DNA from: Bacillus sp. SKDU12
GTDB lineage: Bacteria; Bacillota; Bacilli; Bacillales; Bacillaceae
Reading direction: 5' to 3'
DNA length: 64,000 bases
NCBI RefSeq assembly: GCF_010093085.1
Contig: NZ_MSRC01000006.1
Coordinates: 124,001 to 188,000 of the forward strand
Shown here: positions 37,126-47,318 of the stretch, one piece after another
How positions within the stretch are numbered: the stretch's first letter is position 1
How the letters are laid out: each line of letters begins with the position of its first letter
Position numbers and translations under genes: made by a program
Notes under the pieces: model-generated
Seen by the model: the letters and a program-made list of their open reading frames with translations, nothing else
The model's database searches: none
Told to the model about the DNA's origin: nothing

Positions 37126-37148
37126 TGACTCATCATGAAAAATAGTCA
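37126..37148. promoter_or_regulatory. Candidate YhgD operator before yhgE
   Basis: A 23-base element with outer arms TGACT and AGTCA, flanked by AAAAC and TT. The same arms, spacing and flanks recur before yhgD at 37767-37789. TetR-type repressors bind dyads of this kind. Confidence 0.55.
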
Positions 37149-37173
37149 TTTTCTTACAAAGAGAAAGGATTAT

Positions 37174-37749
37174 CTAATGGGCTGACAATCCTTTGACAAC
37201 ATACAATTCAAGCAATTCCGCAATTGTCTCTTTATTGAGCGGGGGATGCTCTTTTTCCCAATCAAAAATAAGCGCAATATAAAGCTTCAGCATCACGAAA
37301 GCTGTCAACTCAGGGTCACACGGTTTGATTGCACCGCTTTTAATCCCGCCTTCAATCTTATTTTTTATGTAAGACAAAATGCCTTGCTCCATTTTTTGGA
37401 TCACTTCTTGAACAGCCATTGTACCAATCTCAGCGTTTTCTTGGAAAATTTTAATCGTCAGCTGATGCGTTTTCCTGAACTCCAGAATGGCAAACAGCGC
37501 CCTGTGGACATTTTCATGGAACGGAAGGTTCGGCTCCATTGCTTCGTCCGCTTTTTGCTCCATTTCCTTTAATAAAGTAGTGAAAATCTCGTCAAAGAGC
37601 TCTTCTTTATTTTTGAAAAACGTATAAATGGTTCCCTTCCCTACGTTCGCAAGCTTTGCCACAAGATCCATTGTTGTCGCTTTATACCCGAATTGCGTAA
37701 AAGACTTGGTGGCTGCCTTTAAAATGAGCTTTTTTCGATCTATCGACAT
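37174..37749 (-). CDS. yhgD: TetR-family transcriptional regulator
   Basis: A 191-residue TetR/AcrR-type repressor. The N-terminal helix-turn-helix is KSFTQFGYKATTMDLVAKLA followed by NVGKGTIYTFFKNKEELF; the rest is an all-helical ligand-binding and dimerisation domain. ATG 37749 follows GAGGTGGA; an in-frame start 24 bases earlier would include the operator-like dyad. It lies directly upstream of yhgE, and both genes are preceded by the same candidate operator, so it probably represses itself and yhgE. The ligand is unknown. Confidence 0.9.
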   Translation of the reverse strand: MSIDRKKLILKAATKSFTQFGYKATTMDLVAKLANVGKGTIYTFFKNKEELFDEIFTTLLKEMEQKADEAMEPNLPFHENVHRALFAILEFRKTHQLTIKIFQENAEIGTMAVQEVIQKMEQGILSYIKNKIEGGIKSGAIKPCDPELTAFVMLKLYIALIFDWEKEHPPLNKETIAELLELYVVKGLSAH

Positions 37750-37766
37750 TGTATCCACCTCAAAAC

Positions 37767-37789
37767 TGACCATTTGAACATTTTAGTCA
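37767..37789. promoter_or_regulatory. Candidate YhgD operator before yhgD
   Basis: A 23-base element with arms TGACC and AGTCA, preceded by AAAAC and followed by TT, matching the element at 37126-37148. Its inner bases TGACCATTT resemble TGACTATTT on the opposite strand of the other copy. Confidence 0.55.
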
Positions 37790-37864
37790 TTAAGTACATA
37801 TGCAAATGTACCACATCCAACTGTTCAAATCAATCATTTATTCACAAAATTGCCATTGCACAGC

Positions 37865-37893
37865 AAAAAACCTCCGCCATAGCGGAGGTTTTA
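37865..37893 (-). terminator. hemEHY terminator
   Basis: AAAACCTCCGC (37867-37877) pairs with GCGGAGGTTTT (37882-37892), with a T run on the minus strand just after hemY. Confidence 0.9.
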
Positions 37894-39303
37894 GCTGAAT
37901 AAATAGGTAAGCGCGTCAGACACGGCAGTTTTTCCTTGATCGATGCAGTCGGGAATTCCGACACCATCGAAAGAAGCGCCTGTCATGTAAACACCTGGAT
38001 ATGCAGAAGCCAATGCTTCACGCAGCTCTTTAATGCGCTGCTTATGACCGACATGATACTGCGGCATGCTTTCATGCCAGCGGGTGACACATGTCATTTC
38101 CGGCTCCCCGTCAATATTCATGATTTTCTTTAAGTCTTCTAAGACAATGTTGATAATGTCGTTATCTGAGAGGTCGACGATGGATTCGTCTCCGGCTTTT
38201 CCGACATAGGCGCGAAGCAGCGTTTTGCCTTCTGGCGCTGCGTGCGGCCATTTTTTGTTCGTCCACGTACAGGCTGTAATCGCGAAATCACTGTTTCTTG
38301 AAATCACAAAGCCTGTGCCCTCATGTTCCATTTGGACAGCGCCTTCCGGGAAGCCCAAGGCGACAGTTGCCACGGATGTGGAGTGCATGTTCTTCAAATG
38401 AGACATGGCTGGAAGATCAGAAAGCATTCCTGCAGCCGCTTTATGCGGAGCCGTCACAATCACTGATTCAGCATCCAGCGCGACACCGTTATCCAGTTCG
38501 AGTGAGTAGCCAGTGCCGCCCCGGCTGATCTTGGTCACTTTTGTGCCTTTATATACCTTCGTCAGCTCTAATTGCTTCTCGATCTCTTCTACAAGCGTCT
38601 GCAAACCGGTTGACAGGGTTTGAAACTGCCCTTGTTTTTTAGCCGTCAGCTGCTGTCCGGAGCTTTGAGGCCTTGTTTTTTTCATACCGAGAATCAAGCT
38701 TCTGTGCTTTTGCTCCGTCTGATAAAATTGCGGGAAAGTCGACATAAGGCTGAGCTTGTCAATGTCGCCTGCGTAAATGCCTGATAGAAGCGGCTCGATT
38801 AAATTCTCAACCACTTCATCACCGACACGTCTGCGGAAAAATCCCCCCAATGACTGGTCATCCTTTGACTTGCTTGCAGGCAGGAAGAAATCCATAGCAG
38901 CTCTTGCCTTCCCAGACAGAGAAAAGAGACCGGTGGAAACGAACGGCGCAATTTTAGTCGGTATCCCCATCACGGCGCCCTTCGGCATTGGATGCAAAGT
39001 GCCGTTGACAAGCACATAGGATTGCCCTGTCGCATTGTTGACAAGCAAATGCTCAAGGCCTGCATCTTTTACAAGCTGCGGAGCGCTTGTCTTTCTTTCC
39101 AGAAAAGAGTCAGGACCTCTTTCAATGACATAGCCGTCCTTTTTGACAGTTTGGATTTTCCCGCCGACTCTCGGACTTGCTTCAATCAGTGTCAGCTCAA
39201 GCGGCAGATTTTTTTCTTTGATTTCTTTTTCCATATAGAAAGCGGCGGCTAAACCAGTAATGCCGCCGCCGATGATGACTACATGTTTTTTGCCGTCACT
39301 CAT
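37891..39303 (-). CDS. hemY: Coproporphyrinogen III oxidase HemY (CgoX)
   Basis: In Firmicutes this oxygen-dependent FAD enzyme oxidises coproporphyrinogen III to coproporphyrin III in the coproporphyrin-dependent haem pathway. It is 470 residues long. The FAD motif VVIIGGGITGLAAAFYME is at the N-terminus, and the C-terminus YMTGASFDGVGIPDCIDQG closes the FAD site. ATG 39303 is the last of several in-frame starts near the AAGGTGATG ribosome site and gives the usual N-terminus. It is the final gene of hemE-hemH-hemY, 14 bases after hemH. Confidence 0.94.
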   Translation of the reverse strand: MSDGKKHVVIIGGGITGLAAAFYMEKEIKEKNLPLELTLIEASPRVGGKIQTVKKDGYVIERGPDSFLERKTSAPQLVKDAGLEHLLVNNATGQSYVLVNGTLHPMPKGAVMGIPTKIAPFVSTGLFSLSGKARAAMDFFLPASKSKDDQSLGGFFRRRVGDEVVENLIEPLLSGIYAGDIDKLSLMSTFPQFYQTEQKHRSLILGMKKTRPQSSGQQLTAKKQGQFQTLSTGLQTLVEEIEKQLELTKVYKGTKVTKISRGGTGYSLELDNGVALDAESVIVTAPHKAAAGMLSDLPAMSHLKNMHSTSVATVALGFPEGAVQMEHEGTGFVISRNSDFAITACTWTNKKWPHAAPEGKTLLRAYVGKAGDESIVDLSDNDIINIVLEDLKKIMNIDGEPEMTCVTRWHESMPQYHVGHKQRIKELREALASAYPGVYMTGASFDGVGIPDCIDQGKTAVSDALTYLFS

Positions 39304-39317
39304 GTTCATCACCTTCT

Positions 39318-40250
39318 TTAACGTCCTAATTTTTTTAATACAACTGTTGCTAACGCATCAATAAATTCCGGCTGTGCATTCGGCATTTCCGGACGGTAGT
39401 AGCTTGCGCCAATATCGTCAGTAACCACTTTGCATTCATAATCATTATCATAAAGCACTTCTAAATGATCTGCGACAAAACCGACAGGGACATATACAAA
39501 TGCCTGATAGCCTTTTTGTTCAAACAAATCACGTGTTAAATCCTGTACATCAGGTCCCAGCCAAGGATCAGGCGTGTTCCCTTCACTTTGCCAGCCGACA
39601 GCATATTCGGAGATGCCTGCGCCTTCAGCAATTAATTTCGCCGATTCATGAAGCTGGTCCGGATATGGGTCCCCAAATTCTTTGATTTTTTCCGGCAGAC
39701 TGTGTGCGGATATGATGAGCATTGCGTTTTCTCTTTCATCTTCAGGCATTGACACATATGTGTCCTTCACTCGGTCAACCCAGTATTTCACGAATTTCGG
39801 TTCATCGTACCAGCTTTCAACAGATGTGATCGTTATGCCGCCAAGTTTTTCTGCCTCTTCTTTGGCTCGTTTGTTGTAAGACTGTACGCTGAATGTGGAG
39901 AAATGAGGCGCCAGCACGAGGCTTACAGCTTCTGTAATGCCGTCCTTATGCATTTCTGCCACAGCATCTTCAATAAATGGCTCGATATGCTTCAGTCCGA
40001 TGTACGCTTTAAACGTGATCTCATCCTGAACCTCATTTAAGTGCTGTTCAAGCTTATGCGCTTGCTCCTCTGTGATTTTGGCAAGCGGTGAAATCCCGCC
40101 AATTGCTTCGTATCTGTCTTTCAAATCTTGAAGCATTTCAGGTTCAGGCTTTCTGCCTCTTCTGATATGTGTATAATACCGTTCGATATCTTCTTCTTTA
40201 TAAGGCGTGCCATACGCCATAACGAGAAGCCCCATTTTCTTTCTACTCAC
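39318..40250 (-). CDS. hemH: Coproporphyrin ferrochelatase HemH (CpfC)
   Basis: Inserts ferrous iron into coproporphyrin III to give coproheme. The 310-residue, soluble, single-domain enzyme has the metal-binding His in [17 protein letters not shown], the conserved Glu in [17 protein letters not shown], and the [17 protein letters not shown] segment. It starts at GTG 40250 behind GAGGGTG. It lies between hemE (72 bases upstream) and hemY, forming the late haem operon. Confidence 0.95.
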   Translation of the reverse strand: MSRKKMGLLVMAYGTPYKEEDIERYYTHIRRGRKPEPEMLQDLKDRYEAIGGISPLAKITEEQAHKLEQHLNEVQDEITFKAYIGLKHIEPFIEDAVAEMHKDGITEAVSLVLAPHFSTFSVQSYNKRAKEEAEKLGGITITSVESWYDEPKFVKYWVDRVKDTYVSMPEDERENAMLIISAHSLPEKIKEFGDPYPDQLHESAKLIAEGAGISEYAVGWQSEGNTPDPWLGPDVQDLTRDLFEQKGYQAFVYVPVGFVADHLEVLYDNDYECKVVTDDIGASYYRPEMPNAQPEFIDALATVVLKKLGR

Positions 40251-40322
40251 TGTCTACACCCTCTTTAATGATCTGATACAAACATTTTGACAGGATATCA
40301 TTTAAGATACCAAAAGATATGC

Positions 40323-41384
40323 TTATGAATATTGACCCATTTTCTTGTTTTGTGAATATTTATGGACAAATGCTGTCAGCTTTTTCAAAACCTCAGGATT
40401 GACGTCAGGAAATACTCCATGCCCAAGATTGAAAATGAAGCTGTCCGATTTTAACCCCTGATCCAGTATTTCCGTCGTTTTTTTCTCAATGACTTCCCAC
40501 GGCGCAAGCAAAATAGACGGGTCCAAGTTGCCCTGCACTGTTTTCGCAATGCCTTTTGATCTGGCTTCATCAATTCCAAGTCTCCAATCAAGCCCGACAA
40601 CATCTAACGGGAGGTCATGCCAATCGCCTGCAAGGTGGCTTGCGCCGACGCCAAACATGATCAGCGGCACATTCTCCTGTGCAAGCTCTGAAAAGATTCG
40701 GTTCATTACTGGTTTGATGTATGTTCTGTAATCTGCCTGATTCAGCGCGCCGACCCATGAATCAAAGATTTGTATCGCTTTTGCGCCCGCTTTAATCTGC
40801 GCTTTCACGTACACGATGATCATGTCGGCAAGCTTGGACATCAGCAGATTCCACGCATCCGGCATGCTGTACATAAAGGCTTTTGTTTTATTGTAGTTTT
40901 TCGATGGGCCGCCTTCAATCATATAGCTGGCCAGTGTGAAAGGCGCACCTGAGAAACCGATGAGCGGCACGTTGAGCTGCTCATTGACAAGCAGTTTAAT
41001 TGTCTCAAGCACATACGGCACATCCTGTTCCGGATCAATCTGGCCAAGTTTTTCAATGTCCGCCAGAGACCGTATCGGCTGATCAATCACGGGACCGATC
41101 CCATTTTTGATCTCAACATCCACACCAATTGACGGGAGCGGAGTCATGATATCTTTATAAAGGATTGCAGCATCGACTCCGTATTGCTCAACCGGCAGTC
41201 TTGTGACATACGCACAAAGTTCCGGCTGATGTGTAATATCAAACAATCCGTACTTTTCCTTCAGCTTCCGGTATTCCGGCTGCGAGCGCCCTGCTTGTCT
41301 CATATACCATACAGGCGTGTGATCCGCTTTTTCTCCCCGTGCCGCTTTTAAAAACGTCTCATTAAACGTTTCTCGTTTACTCAT
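40323..41384 (-). CDS. hemE: Uroporphyrinogen decarboxylase HemE
   Basis: Removes four carboxyl groups from uroporphyrinogen III to give coproporphyrinogen III. The protein has 353 residues with the signature [16 protein letters not shown] near the N-terminus and the catalytic Asp in [10 protein letters not shown], plus [13 protein letters not shown] near the end. ATG 41384 is preceded by AAAGGTGGA; the upstream in-frame extension of 25 residues is not conserved in the family. It is the first gene of hemE-hemH-hemY. Confidence 0.95.
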   Translation of the reverse strand: MSKRETFNETFLKAARGEKADHTPVWYMRQAGRSQPEYRKLKEKYGLFDITHQPELCAYVTRLPVEQYGVDAAILYKDIMTPLPSIGVDVEIKNGIGPVIDQPIRSLADIEKLGQIDPEQDVPYVLETIKLLVNEQLNVPLIGFSGAPFTLASYMIEGGPSKNYNKTKAFMYSMPDAWNLLMSKLADMIIVYVKAQIKAGAKAIQIFDSWVGALNQADYRTYIKPVMNRIFSELAQENVPLIMFGVGASHLAGDWHDLPLDVVGLDWRLGIDEARSKGIAKTVQGNLDPSILLAPWEVIEKKTTEILDQGLKSDSFIFNLGHGVFPDVNPEVLKKLTAFVHKYSQNKKMGQYS

Positions 41385-41439
41385 CTGATTTCCACCTTTC
41401 ATACTGCAACCATACGTTCGTGTTTCTTGACTCATTACA

Positions 41440-41468
41440 CTATACCTTGTTTTAGGCAAATGGTATAG
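41440..41468. promoter_or_regulatory. Dyad in the hemE upstream region
   Basis: CTATACC (41440-41446) and GGTATAG (41462-41468) are perfect inverted repeats 15 bases apart, in the presumed hemE promoter region. The regulator, if any, is unknown. The arms could also be -10-like sequences on each strand. Confidence 0.35.
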
Positions 41469-41505
41469 AAGTGAGGCTCAAAGTTCAAGAAATCGCCGAA
41501 TTCCA

Positions 41506-43650
41506 TTAAGAGGAAAACAATTTAGGCTGAACGTAATCGGTTCCTTCCCCTTCTTTCTTTGTCTGTGTATTATAAGGCACAATTTTATAAGAAGCGCCCG
41601 AAAACAAGTTGGCATAAGGAATTTCATAACTTCCCTTTCCTTCAACTGACTCAAGAAGCGTTTCCTTGCCGTCCTTGTTTACATAAATTCTGTATACGGC
41701 CCGATCATCCTTTTGAGCGTCCCATTTTAATTCGATGGTAAACAGCCCCGCAGCTTTGAATGTGTAATCTGCTTTCAGCGTTTTGACAGGCTCCAGCTCA
41801 ATCGGGCTTTCTAGTTCTTTGACATTTTTCGGTTTCGCAAACACAGAACCGGTTTCGCCAGCCTGTGTCAAAATATCCTTAAACAGTCTCGTCGAATACG
41901 AGCTGCCGCCTTTTAAATAATGGCTTTGATCTGTTTTGTCATAACCCATCCAGACAGCCCCGGTTATTTTTGGCGTATAGCCTGCAAACCAAGCGTCTTT
42001 TGTCGCCCCGGAGACACCCGTATAAGTTGTAGAACCGGTTTTTCCGGCCAGGTCGCCATGATAGGTTCCGGACGTCGCCGTTCCCTTTTTGACCACCTGC
42101 TGGAGCATTCTTGTCATATTCCAGGACGTTTGCTTGCTGAATACCCGTTTTTCCTCTTCTTTATGATCGGCTATTATTTCTCCGTCTTCATCTTTTATGC
42201 TTGAAATAAAGTACGGCTCAGTATACGTTCCATTCGCGGCGAACGTATGAAATGCGCCGGCAAGCTGGAGCGGCGAAACGCCTTTTTCCAAGCCGCCTAG
42301 AGCAAGCGCAAGCCCTTCATCAGGAATATCAATTCCGTTTGCTTTCAAATAAGATTTTCCAGTTTCAACACCGATCTCATTTAACGTCCACACAGCCGGC
42401 GCATTTTTGCTGAACGCAATGGCGTCAGACATGGTGACTTCACCCTGATACTGGCTGTCATAGTTTTTCGGCGTATAATCTCCGTAGGATTGCTGTTCAT
42501 CCTTTAATAGAGAATAGGGCTTGAATTTTTTTTCTTGCATCGCCGGCCCGTATACTGCCAGCGGCTTAAATGTGGAACCCGGCTGACGGGCAGCAGTGAC
42601 ACGATTATACCCTTTGGCCGTGTAATCTCTTCCGCCGATCGCCGCTTCCACGCCGCCTGTCTTGTTATTGATAAAGACCGCGCTTCCTTCAGCATTCTGG
42701 TCTGTTCCGGGATAATAGCTTCCCTGCTTCATCACTTGATAAGCCGTCTTTTGCAGCTTTGAATCAAGCGGCACCTTGATCGTATATCCGCCTTGAAGCA
42801 GCTGCTCTCCGGAAACAGAGTACTTGTCTTCCGCTTCTTTAATGACAAGGTCAACGTAGCTGTCAAACCAAGGTGTTTCTGATTGTTTCTTTACGTTCAG
42901 CCCGAGTGTCCGCCCCTGTGCGCTGACAGCCTCTTTCGCACTGATAAAGCCTTGATCATTCATCATGCCGAGAATCGCATCACGCCGCTCCTTACTTTTA
43001 TCAGGATGCAAAACAGGCGAATACGTAGAAGGCGCCTTCGGCATAGCGGCCAAAACCGCACCCTCGGATACAGTTAAATCTTTTACCTCTTTACTAAAAT
43101 AATAGTGGGATGCTGCTTGTATGCCGTAAACGCCATGTCCGAAGTAAAGCTGGTTCAAATACATCTCCAGCAGCTTGTCCTTGCTGTAATCCCGTTCAAG
43201 ATTGATCGCAATAATCACTTCTTTTGTTTTTCTTAAAAACGTTTTGTCATGTGTCAGAAAAATATTTTTAGCAAGCTGCTGGGTAATCGTGCTCCCGCCT
43301 TCCACCTTTCCGCCTGCCAAAATATCACGGTACACTGCCCTGCCGACCGATTTTGCATCAATGCCATGATGCTCATAGAACCTTTTATCTTCAACAGCGA
43401 TGAAAGCTTCTCTGACCTGCTTCGGAACCTCATTAATCGAGACTGGCTCACGATTTTCCGTATAGAGGCTGGCAATCTCATCTCCGTTTTGATCCACAAT
43501 TTTAGATGATGCATGAAGAATCAGCTTCTTTTCATCTATGACATAATGCCCGAGAAAAATAATTGAAATATATCCTATTAAAGCGAGAAAAGCAGTTAAC
43601 ACTAAAAGCATAATGGGGATCAATAGTTTCTTTTTCTTTATCTGAAACAT
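41506..43650 (-). CDS. pbpF: Class A penicillin-binding protein 2c
   Basis: A bifunctional cell-wall synthase of 714 residues: one N-terminal membrane helix (about 10-32), a glycosyltransferase family 51 domain, and a transpeptidase domain. Glycosyltransferase motifs are FIAVEDKRFYEHHGID, GGSTITQQLAKNIFL and LEMYLNQLYFGHGVYGIQ. Transpeptidase motifs are STFK (PGSTFKPLAVYG), SKN (AFSKNAPAV) and KTGS (LAGKTGSTTYTG). A fibronectin-like tail follows. ATG 43650 has GAGGTGAG upstream. In B. subtilis it is the vegetative and forespore enzyme PBP2c. It is divergent from hmoB. Confidence 0.95.
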   Translation of the reverse strand: MFQIKKKKLLIPIMLLVLTAFLALIGYISIIFLGHYVIDEKKLILHASSKIVDQNGDEIASLYTENREPVSINEVPKQVREAFIAVEDKRFYEHHGIDAKSVGRAVYRDILAGGKVEGGSTITQQLAKNIFLTHDKTFLRKTKEVIIAINLERDYSKDKLLEMYLNQLYFGHGVYGIQAASHYYFSKEVKDLTVSEGAVLAAMPKAPSTYSPVLHPDKSKERRDAILGMMNDQGFISAKEAVSAQGRTLGLNVKKQSETPWFDSYVDLVIKEAEDKYSVSGEQLLQGGYTIKVPLDSKLQKTAYQVMKQGSYYPGTDQNAEGSAVFINNKTGGVEAAIGGRDYTAKGYNRVTAARQPGSTFKPLAVYGPAMQEKKFKPYSLLKDEQQSYGDYTPKNYDSQYQGEVTMSDAIAFSKNAPAVWTLNEIGVETGKSYLKANGIDIPDEGLALALGGLEKGVSPLQLAGAFHTFAANGTYTEPYFISSIKDEDGEIIADHKEEEKRVFSKQTSWNMTRMLQQVVKKGTATSGTYHGDLAGKTGSTTYTGVSGATKDAWFAGYTPKITGAVWMGYDKTDQSHYLKGGSSYSTRLFKDILTQAGETGSVFAKPKNVKELESPIELEPVKTLKADYTFKAAGLFTIELKWDAQKDDRAVYRIYVNKDGKETLLESVEGKGSYEIPYANLFSGASYKIVPYNTQTKKEGEGTDYVQPKLFSS

Positions 43651-43744
43651 GAACTCACCTCGCCTTTCTAAATGTAGTATGGGAAAAATTGTTTGGAATT
43701 ATGTTTGAAGCACTCGCCAATAGAAACTTATACCATTGTTTTGA

Positions 43745-44270
<526 letters not shown>

Positions 44271-44272
<2 letters not shown>

Positions 44273-44298
44273 CTGCCGGCTTGCCCGTCAGCTTTTTT
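44271..44298 (+). terminator. hmoB terminator
   Basis: GCTGCCGG pairs with CCCGTCAGC apart from one mismatch, around a CTTG loop, followed by TTTTTT. Confidence 0.7.
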
Positions 44299-44314
44299 AA
44301 TGGGGGAAAGCAAC

Positions 44315-44425
44315 ATGAATGCCCTTTCTGCGAGTTTAAAGGCTGATGATTTAATAAGAAAGGAAAGCAACCTTATTGAACCTGCCCTTTTCGAATTTGA
44401 CGCTCACGGCATGATTTATATTTAG
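44315..44425 (+). CDS. Possible 36-residue peptide or gene remnant
   Basis: The 355 bases between hmoB and yhfA contain an ATG at 44315 behind GGGGGAAAG, opening a 36-codon frame (MNALSASLKADDLIRKESNL). In another frame the same DNA reads HECPFCEFKG, a CxxC pair, and later LEPPENITACGTNWLADAG, with stops between. The pattern suggests the decayed remains of a larger gene rather than a functional peptide. I cannot name the ancestor. Confidence 0.3.
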   Translation: MNALSASLKADDLIRKESNLIEPALFEFDAHGMIYI

Positions 44426-44627
44426 AGCCACCGGAAAACATCACCGCCTGCGGAACAAATTGGCTTGCTGACGCGGGTGTGGTTTCTTCCAGCACAATAA
44501 AAAGCGAATAAAGTCTTAAAGCAGCAGTTAAAACAATTCAATATCCAGCTTTCATTATAACTCTTTCTTCTGTTCCGGCACCTTCCGCCCGCCTATGAAT
44601 AATCTGTAGGAAGCGGAGGAGTGATCA

Positions 44628-46019
44628 ATGATGGAAGCCGGGATTTTGTCTGTCCATATTCTGTATGTGTTTTTTATCGGGGCGATTATCCTATTTATGC
44701 TGCTGCGGAAAGATACGACCTTTATTTCCTTATTCGGTATTTTCATCATCTCGCTATGGGCGAGTCATTCACTTTCAGCTGCTGTCAGCAGTTTATTCCA
44801 CAGCTTTATCTACGCGGCCGGCGAACTGTTGCCCACGATTTTCATTATTTGTTTTATCGTTTCGATGAGTGATTTGTTAACCAAAACAGGGATAAATGAA
44901 GCCATGATTTCTCCCTTTGCAAGCCTTGTGAAAGGCCCTGTGACTGCTTACTGGCTGATTGGCGGACTGATGTTTGCCATTTCTCTCTTCTTTTGGCCTT
45001 CACCGGGTGTCGCTTTGATCGGCGCCGTCTTGCTTCCGACAGCCGCCCGCGCCGGGTTGCCGCCTATTGCCGCTGCCATGGCTATGAACTTATTTGGACA
45101 CGGTTTTGCCCTCTCAGGAGACTTTGTCATTCAGGCAGCGCCAAAGCTGACAGCTGATGCAGCAGGCATTCCAGTTGGTGACGTCATTTCGGCCAGCATC
45201 CCCCTTGGGCTGATTATGGGATTGGCCACAACAACCGCAGCATTTCTAATGATTCAGCGCGAACGCAGCAAACAGGAGCAGCCAGCTTCTTTGACTCCCG
45301 CACATCCTGGCGAACTAGACACCTCGCTATACTTGCCAAAACGTCTGCGGTTCGTACTGGCTTTTGTCATTCCGTTTGTCTTTCTTGCTGATATCGCCTG
45401 CATGATCTTGTTTACCCTTCAAGGAAATGATGCGACCGCATTAATTGGCGGGTCTGCAATCTGTATCCTTTTAATCGTTCATTTTCTCGTATATAAGCAA
45501 AAAAGCCTTGAAAAAATCACCGGTTATTTTATTGACGGATTCCAATTCGGTTTTAAGGTTTTCGGTCCCGTCATCCCGATTGCGGCTTTCTTTTATCTGG
45601 GCGACTCAGGCTATGAAAACATCCTGGGCACTTCACTCCCTAAAGATTCCCACGGAATTGTCAACGATCTCGGCATCGCGTTATCCCACATGATGCCTAT
45701 GTCGAAGGAGCTTGCCGCTGCTGCTTTAACTGCAGCAGGAGCCATCACCGGTCTCGATGGATCAGGATTCTCAGGCATTTCTCTCGCTGGCTCTATCGCC
45801 AAACTCTTTTCAGCTGCTCTTCATACTAATCCCGCCATTCTGACTGCGCTCGGCCAAATATCTGCCATCTGGGTGGGCGGCGGCACACTGGTTCCTTGGG
45901 CACTAATCCCCGCTGCGGCCATGTGCAAAGTCGATCCTTTTGAGCTTGCCAGAAAAAACTTCATTCCCGTCATGATTGGCCTTTCAGTCACAACCCTCGC
46001 AGCCATGATGATGCTTTGA
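44628..46019 (+). CDS. yhfA: Integral membrane transporter-like protein
   Basis: A 463-residue protein with about twelve hydrophobic helices, resembling ion-transporter or dicarboxylate-carrier type families. Notable polar-glycine loops in membrane context are FWPSPGVALIGAVLLPTAAR, NLFGHGFALSGDFVIQAAPK and GAITGLDGSGFSGISLAGS, the latter two suggesting an inverted repeat of substrate loops. ATG 44628 has GGAGGAG seven bases upstream. It lies upstream of the amidohydrolase yhaA (73 bases apart), so a transport-and-hydrolysis pair is possible. The substrate is unknown. Confidence 0.82.
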   Translation: MMEAGILSVHILYVFFIGAIILFMLLRKDTTFISLFGIFIISLWASHSLSAAVSSLFHSFIYAAGELLPTIFIICFIVSMSDLLTKTGINEAMISPFASLVKGPVTAYWLIGGLMFAISLFFWPSPGVALIGAVLLPTAARAGLPPIAAAMAMNLFGHGFALSGDFVIQAAPKLTADAAGIPVGDVISASIPLGLIMGLATTTAAFLMIQRERSKQEQPASLTPAHPGELDTSLYLPKRLRFVLAFVIPFVFLADIACMILFTLQGNDATALIGGSAICILLIVHFLVYKQKSLEKITGYFIDGFQFGFKVFGPVIPIAAFFYLGDSGYENILGTSLPKDSHGIVNDLGIALSHMMPMSKELAAAALTAAGAITGLDGSGFSGISLAGSIAKLFSAALHTNPAILTALGQISAIWVGGGTLVPWALIPAAAMCKVDPFELARKNFIPVMIGLSVTTLAAMMML

Positions 46020-46092
46020 TAACACACAAGTTGAAATATTCAGAATTTTTATATACAATCATGGAATAGTATAGAAAAAGGGGGAAGCGAAT

Positions 46093-47283
46093 TTGTCCAT
46101 ATCCACACTGCAGAAAGAGATAAACAAACAGCTCGACGGCTGTTTTGAAGAAATGGTCGAGATCAGACGCCATTTTCACATGTATCCTGAGCTCTCGTTT
46201 CAAGAGGAAAAAACTGCCGCATTTATTGCTTCCTATTATGAATCATTAGGAGTCCCAATCCGCACGAACGTCGGCGGCAAAGGAGTTTTGGCATATATTG
46301 AAGGAAGTGAACCGGGACCTACTGTCGCTTTGCGGGCCGATTTTGACGCCCTTCCCATACAAGATGAAAAAGATGTTTCTTACGCCTCTAAAGTGCCCGG
46401 TGTCATGCACGCATGCGGCCATGACGGCCATACAGCAACTCTTCTTGCAGTGGCGAAAGTCCTTCACCAAAACAGACATGAGCTGAAGGGAACATTTGTC
46501 ATGATCCACCAGCATGCGGAAGAATCTTATCCAGGCGGCGCAAAGCCAATGATTGAAGACGGCTGTCTCGAGAACGCGGATGTGATATTCGGCACGCACC
46601 TTTGGGCGACTGATCCGCTCGGAACCATTCTCTGCCGCTCCGGCGCCGTCATGGCAGCGGCGGACCGATTCACGATCAAAATCATTGGAAAGGGCGGTCA
46701 CGGCGCTCACCCGCATGTTACGAAGGACGCTGTTCTGATCGGCTCACAAATCGTTTCCTCTCTGCAGCACATTGTCAGCCGTAAAGTCAACCCGATTCAA
46801 TCCGCCGTCATTTCAACCGGCTCTTTCATCGCTGACAACCCGTTTAATGCTATCGCAGACCAAGCGGTCCTCACCGGTACAGCGCGTTCTTTTGATGAAG
46901 ATGTCCGCAACGTGCTGGCCAAAGAAATCGAAGCCGTTGTAAAAGGCGTGTGCAGCATGCACGGCGCATCCTATGAGTATAACTATGAACGGGGATATCC
47001 GGCGGTTGTGAACCATCCTGCTGAAACGAACCACTTAGTCAGCACCGCAAAGAATACGGAAGGCGTTCAGAAGGTCATTGACGGCGAACCGCAAATGGGC
47101 GGTGAGGATTTCGCGTATTATTTACAAAACGTCAAAGGCACCTTTTTCTTTACAGGCGCCGCTCCTGAACAGCCAGAGCGCGTCTATTCCCATCACCATC
47201 CGAAATTCGATTTCGATGAAAAAGCGATGCTGACTGCAGCAAAAGTGCTTGCAGGCGCTGCGATCACCTATCATAAGCTATAA
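46093..47283 (+). CDS. yhaA: M20D amidohydrolase
   Basis: A 396-residue metal-dependent amidohydrolase of the M20D group (N-acyl-amino-acid hydrolases, hippurate hydrolase). Metal ligands lie in MHACGHDGHTATLL, IHQHAEESYPGGA and the final YSHHHPKFDFDE, and the conserved GGEDFAYYL is present. The start is TTG 46093 behind GGGGGAAG. It follows yhfA in the same direction. It probably releases amino acids from acylated or aromatic amides; the natural substrate is unknown. Confidence 0.9.
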   Translation: MSISTLQKEINKQLDGCFEEMVEIRRHFHMYPELSFQEEKTAAFIASYYESLGVPIRTNVGGKGVLAYIEGSEPGPTVALRADFDALPIQDEKDVSYASKVPGVMHACGHDGHTATLLAVAKVLHQNRHELKGTFVMIHQHAEESYPGGAKPMIEDGCLENADVIFGTHLWATDPLGTILCRSGAVMAAADRFTIKIIGKGGHGAHPHVTKDAVLIGSQIVSSLQHIVSRKVNPIQSAVISTGSFIADNPFNAIADQAVLTGTARSFDEDVRNVLAKEIEAVVKGVCSMHGASYEYNYERGYPAVVNHPAETNHLVSTAKNTEGVQKVIDGEPQMGGEDFAYYLQNVKGTFFFTGAAPEQPERVYSHHHPKFDFDEKAMLTAAKVLAGAAITYHKL

Positions 47284-47318
47284 AAAACAGCCGGAGCTTT
47301 TATTCTCCGGCTGTTTCC
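47284..47318. terminator. Terminator between yhaA and ecsC
   Basis: AAACAGCCGGAG (47285-47296) pairs with CTCCGGCTGTTT (47305-47316). The hairpin overlaps the end of ecsC, so it probably serves both convergent genes. Confidence 0.88.

Noticed and set aside
39300-39312. Upstream in-frame start for hemY (MMNM...)
   Set aside because: Those codons overlap the ribosome site; the third ATG gives the usual N-terminus.
46246-46716. 156-codon minus-strand frame opposite yhaA
   Set aside because: yhaA has all M20 metal motifs in frame; the opposite frame has no support.
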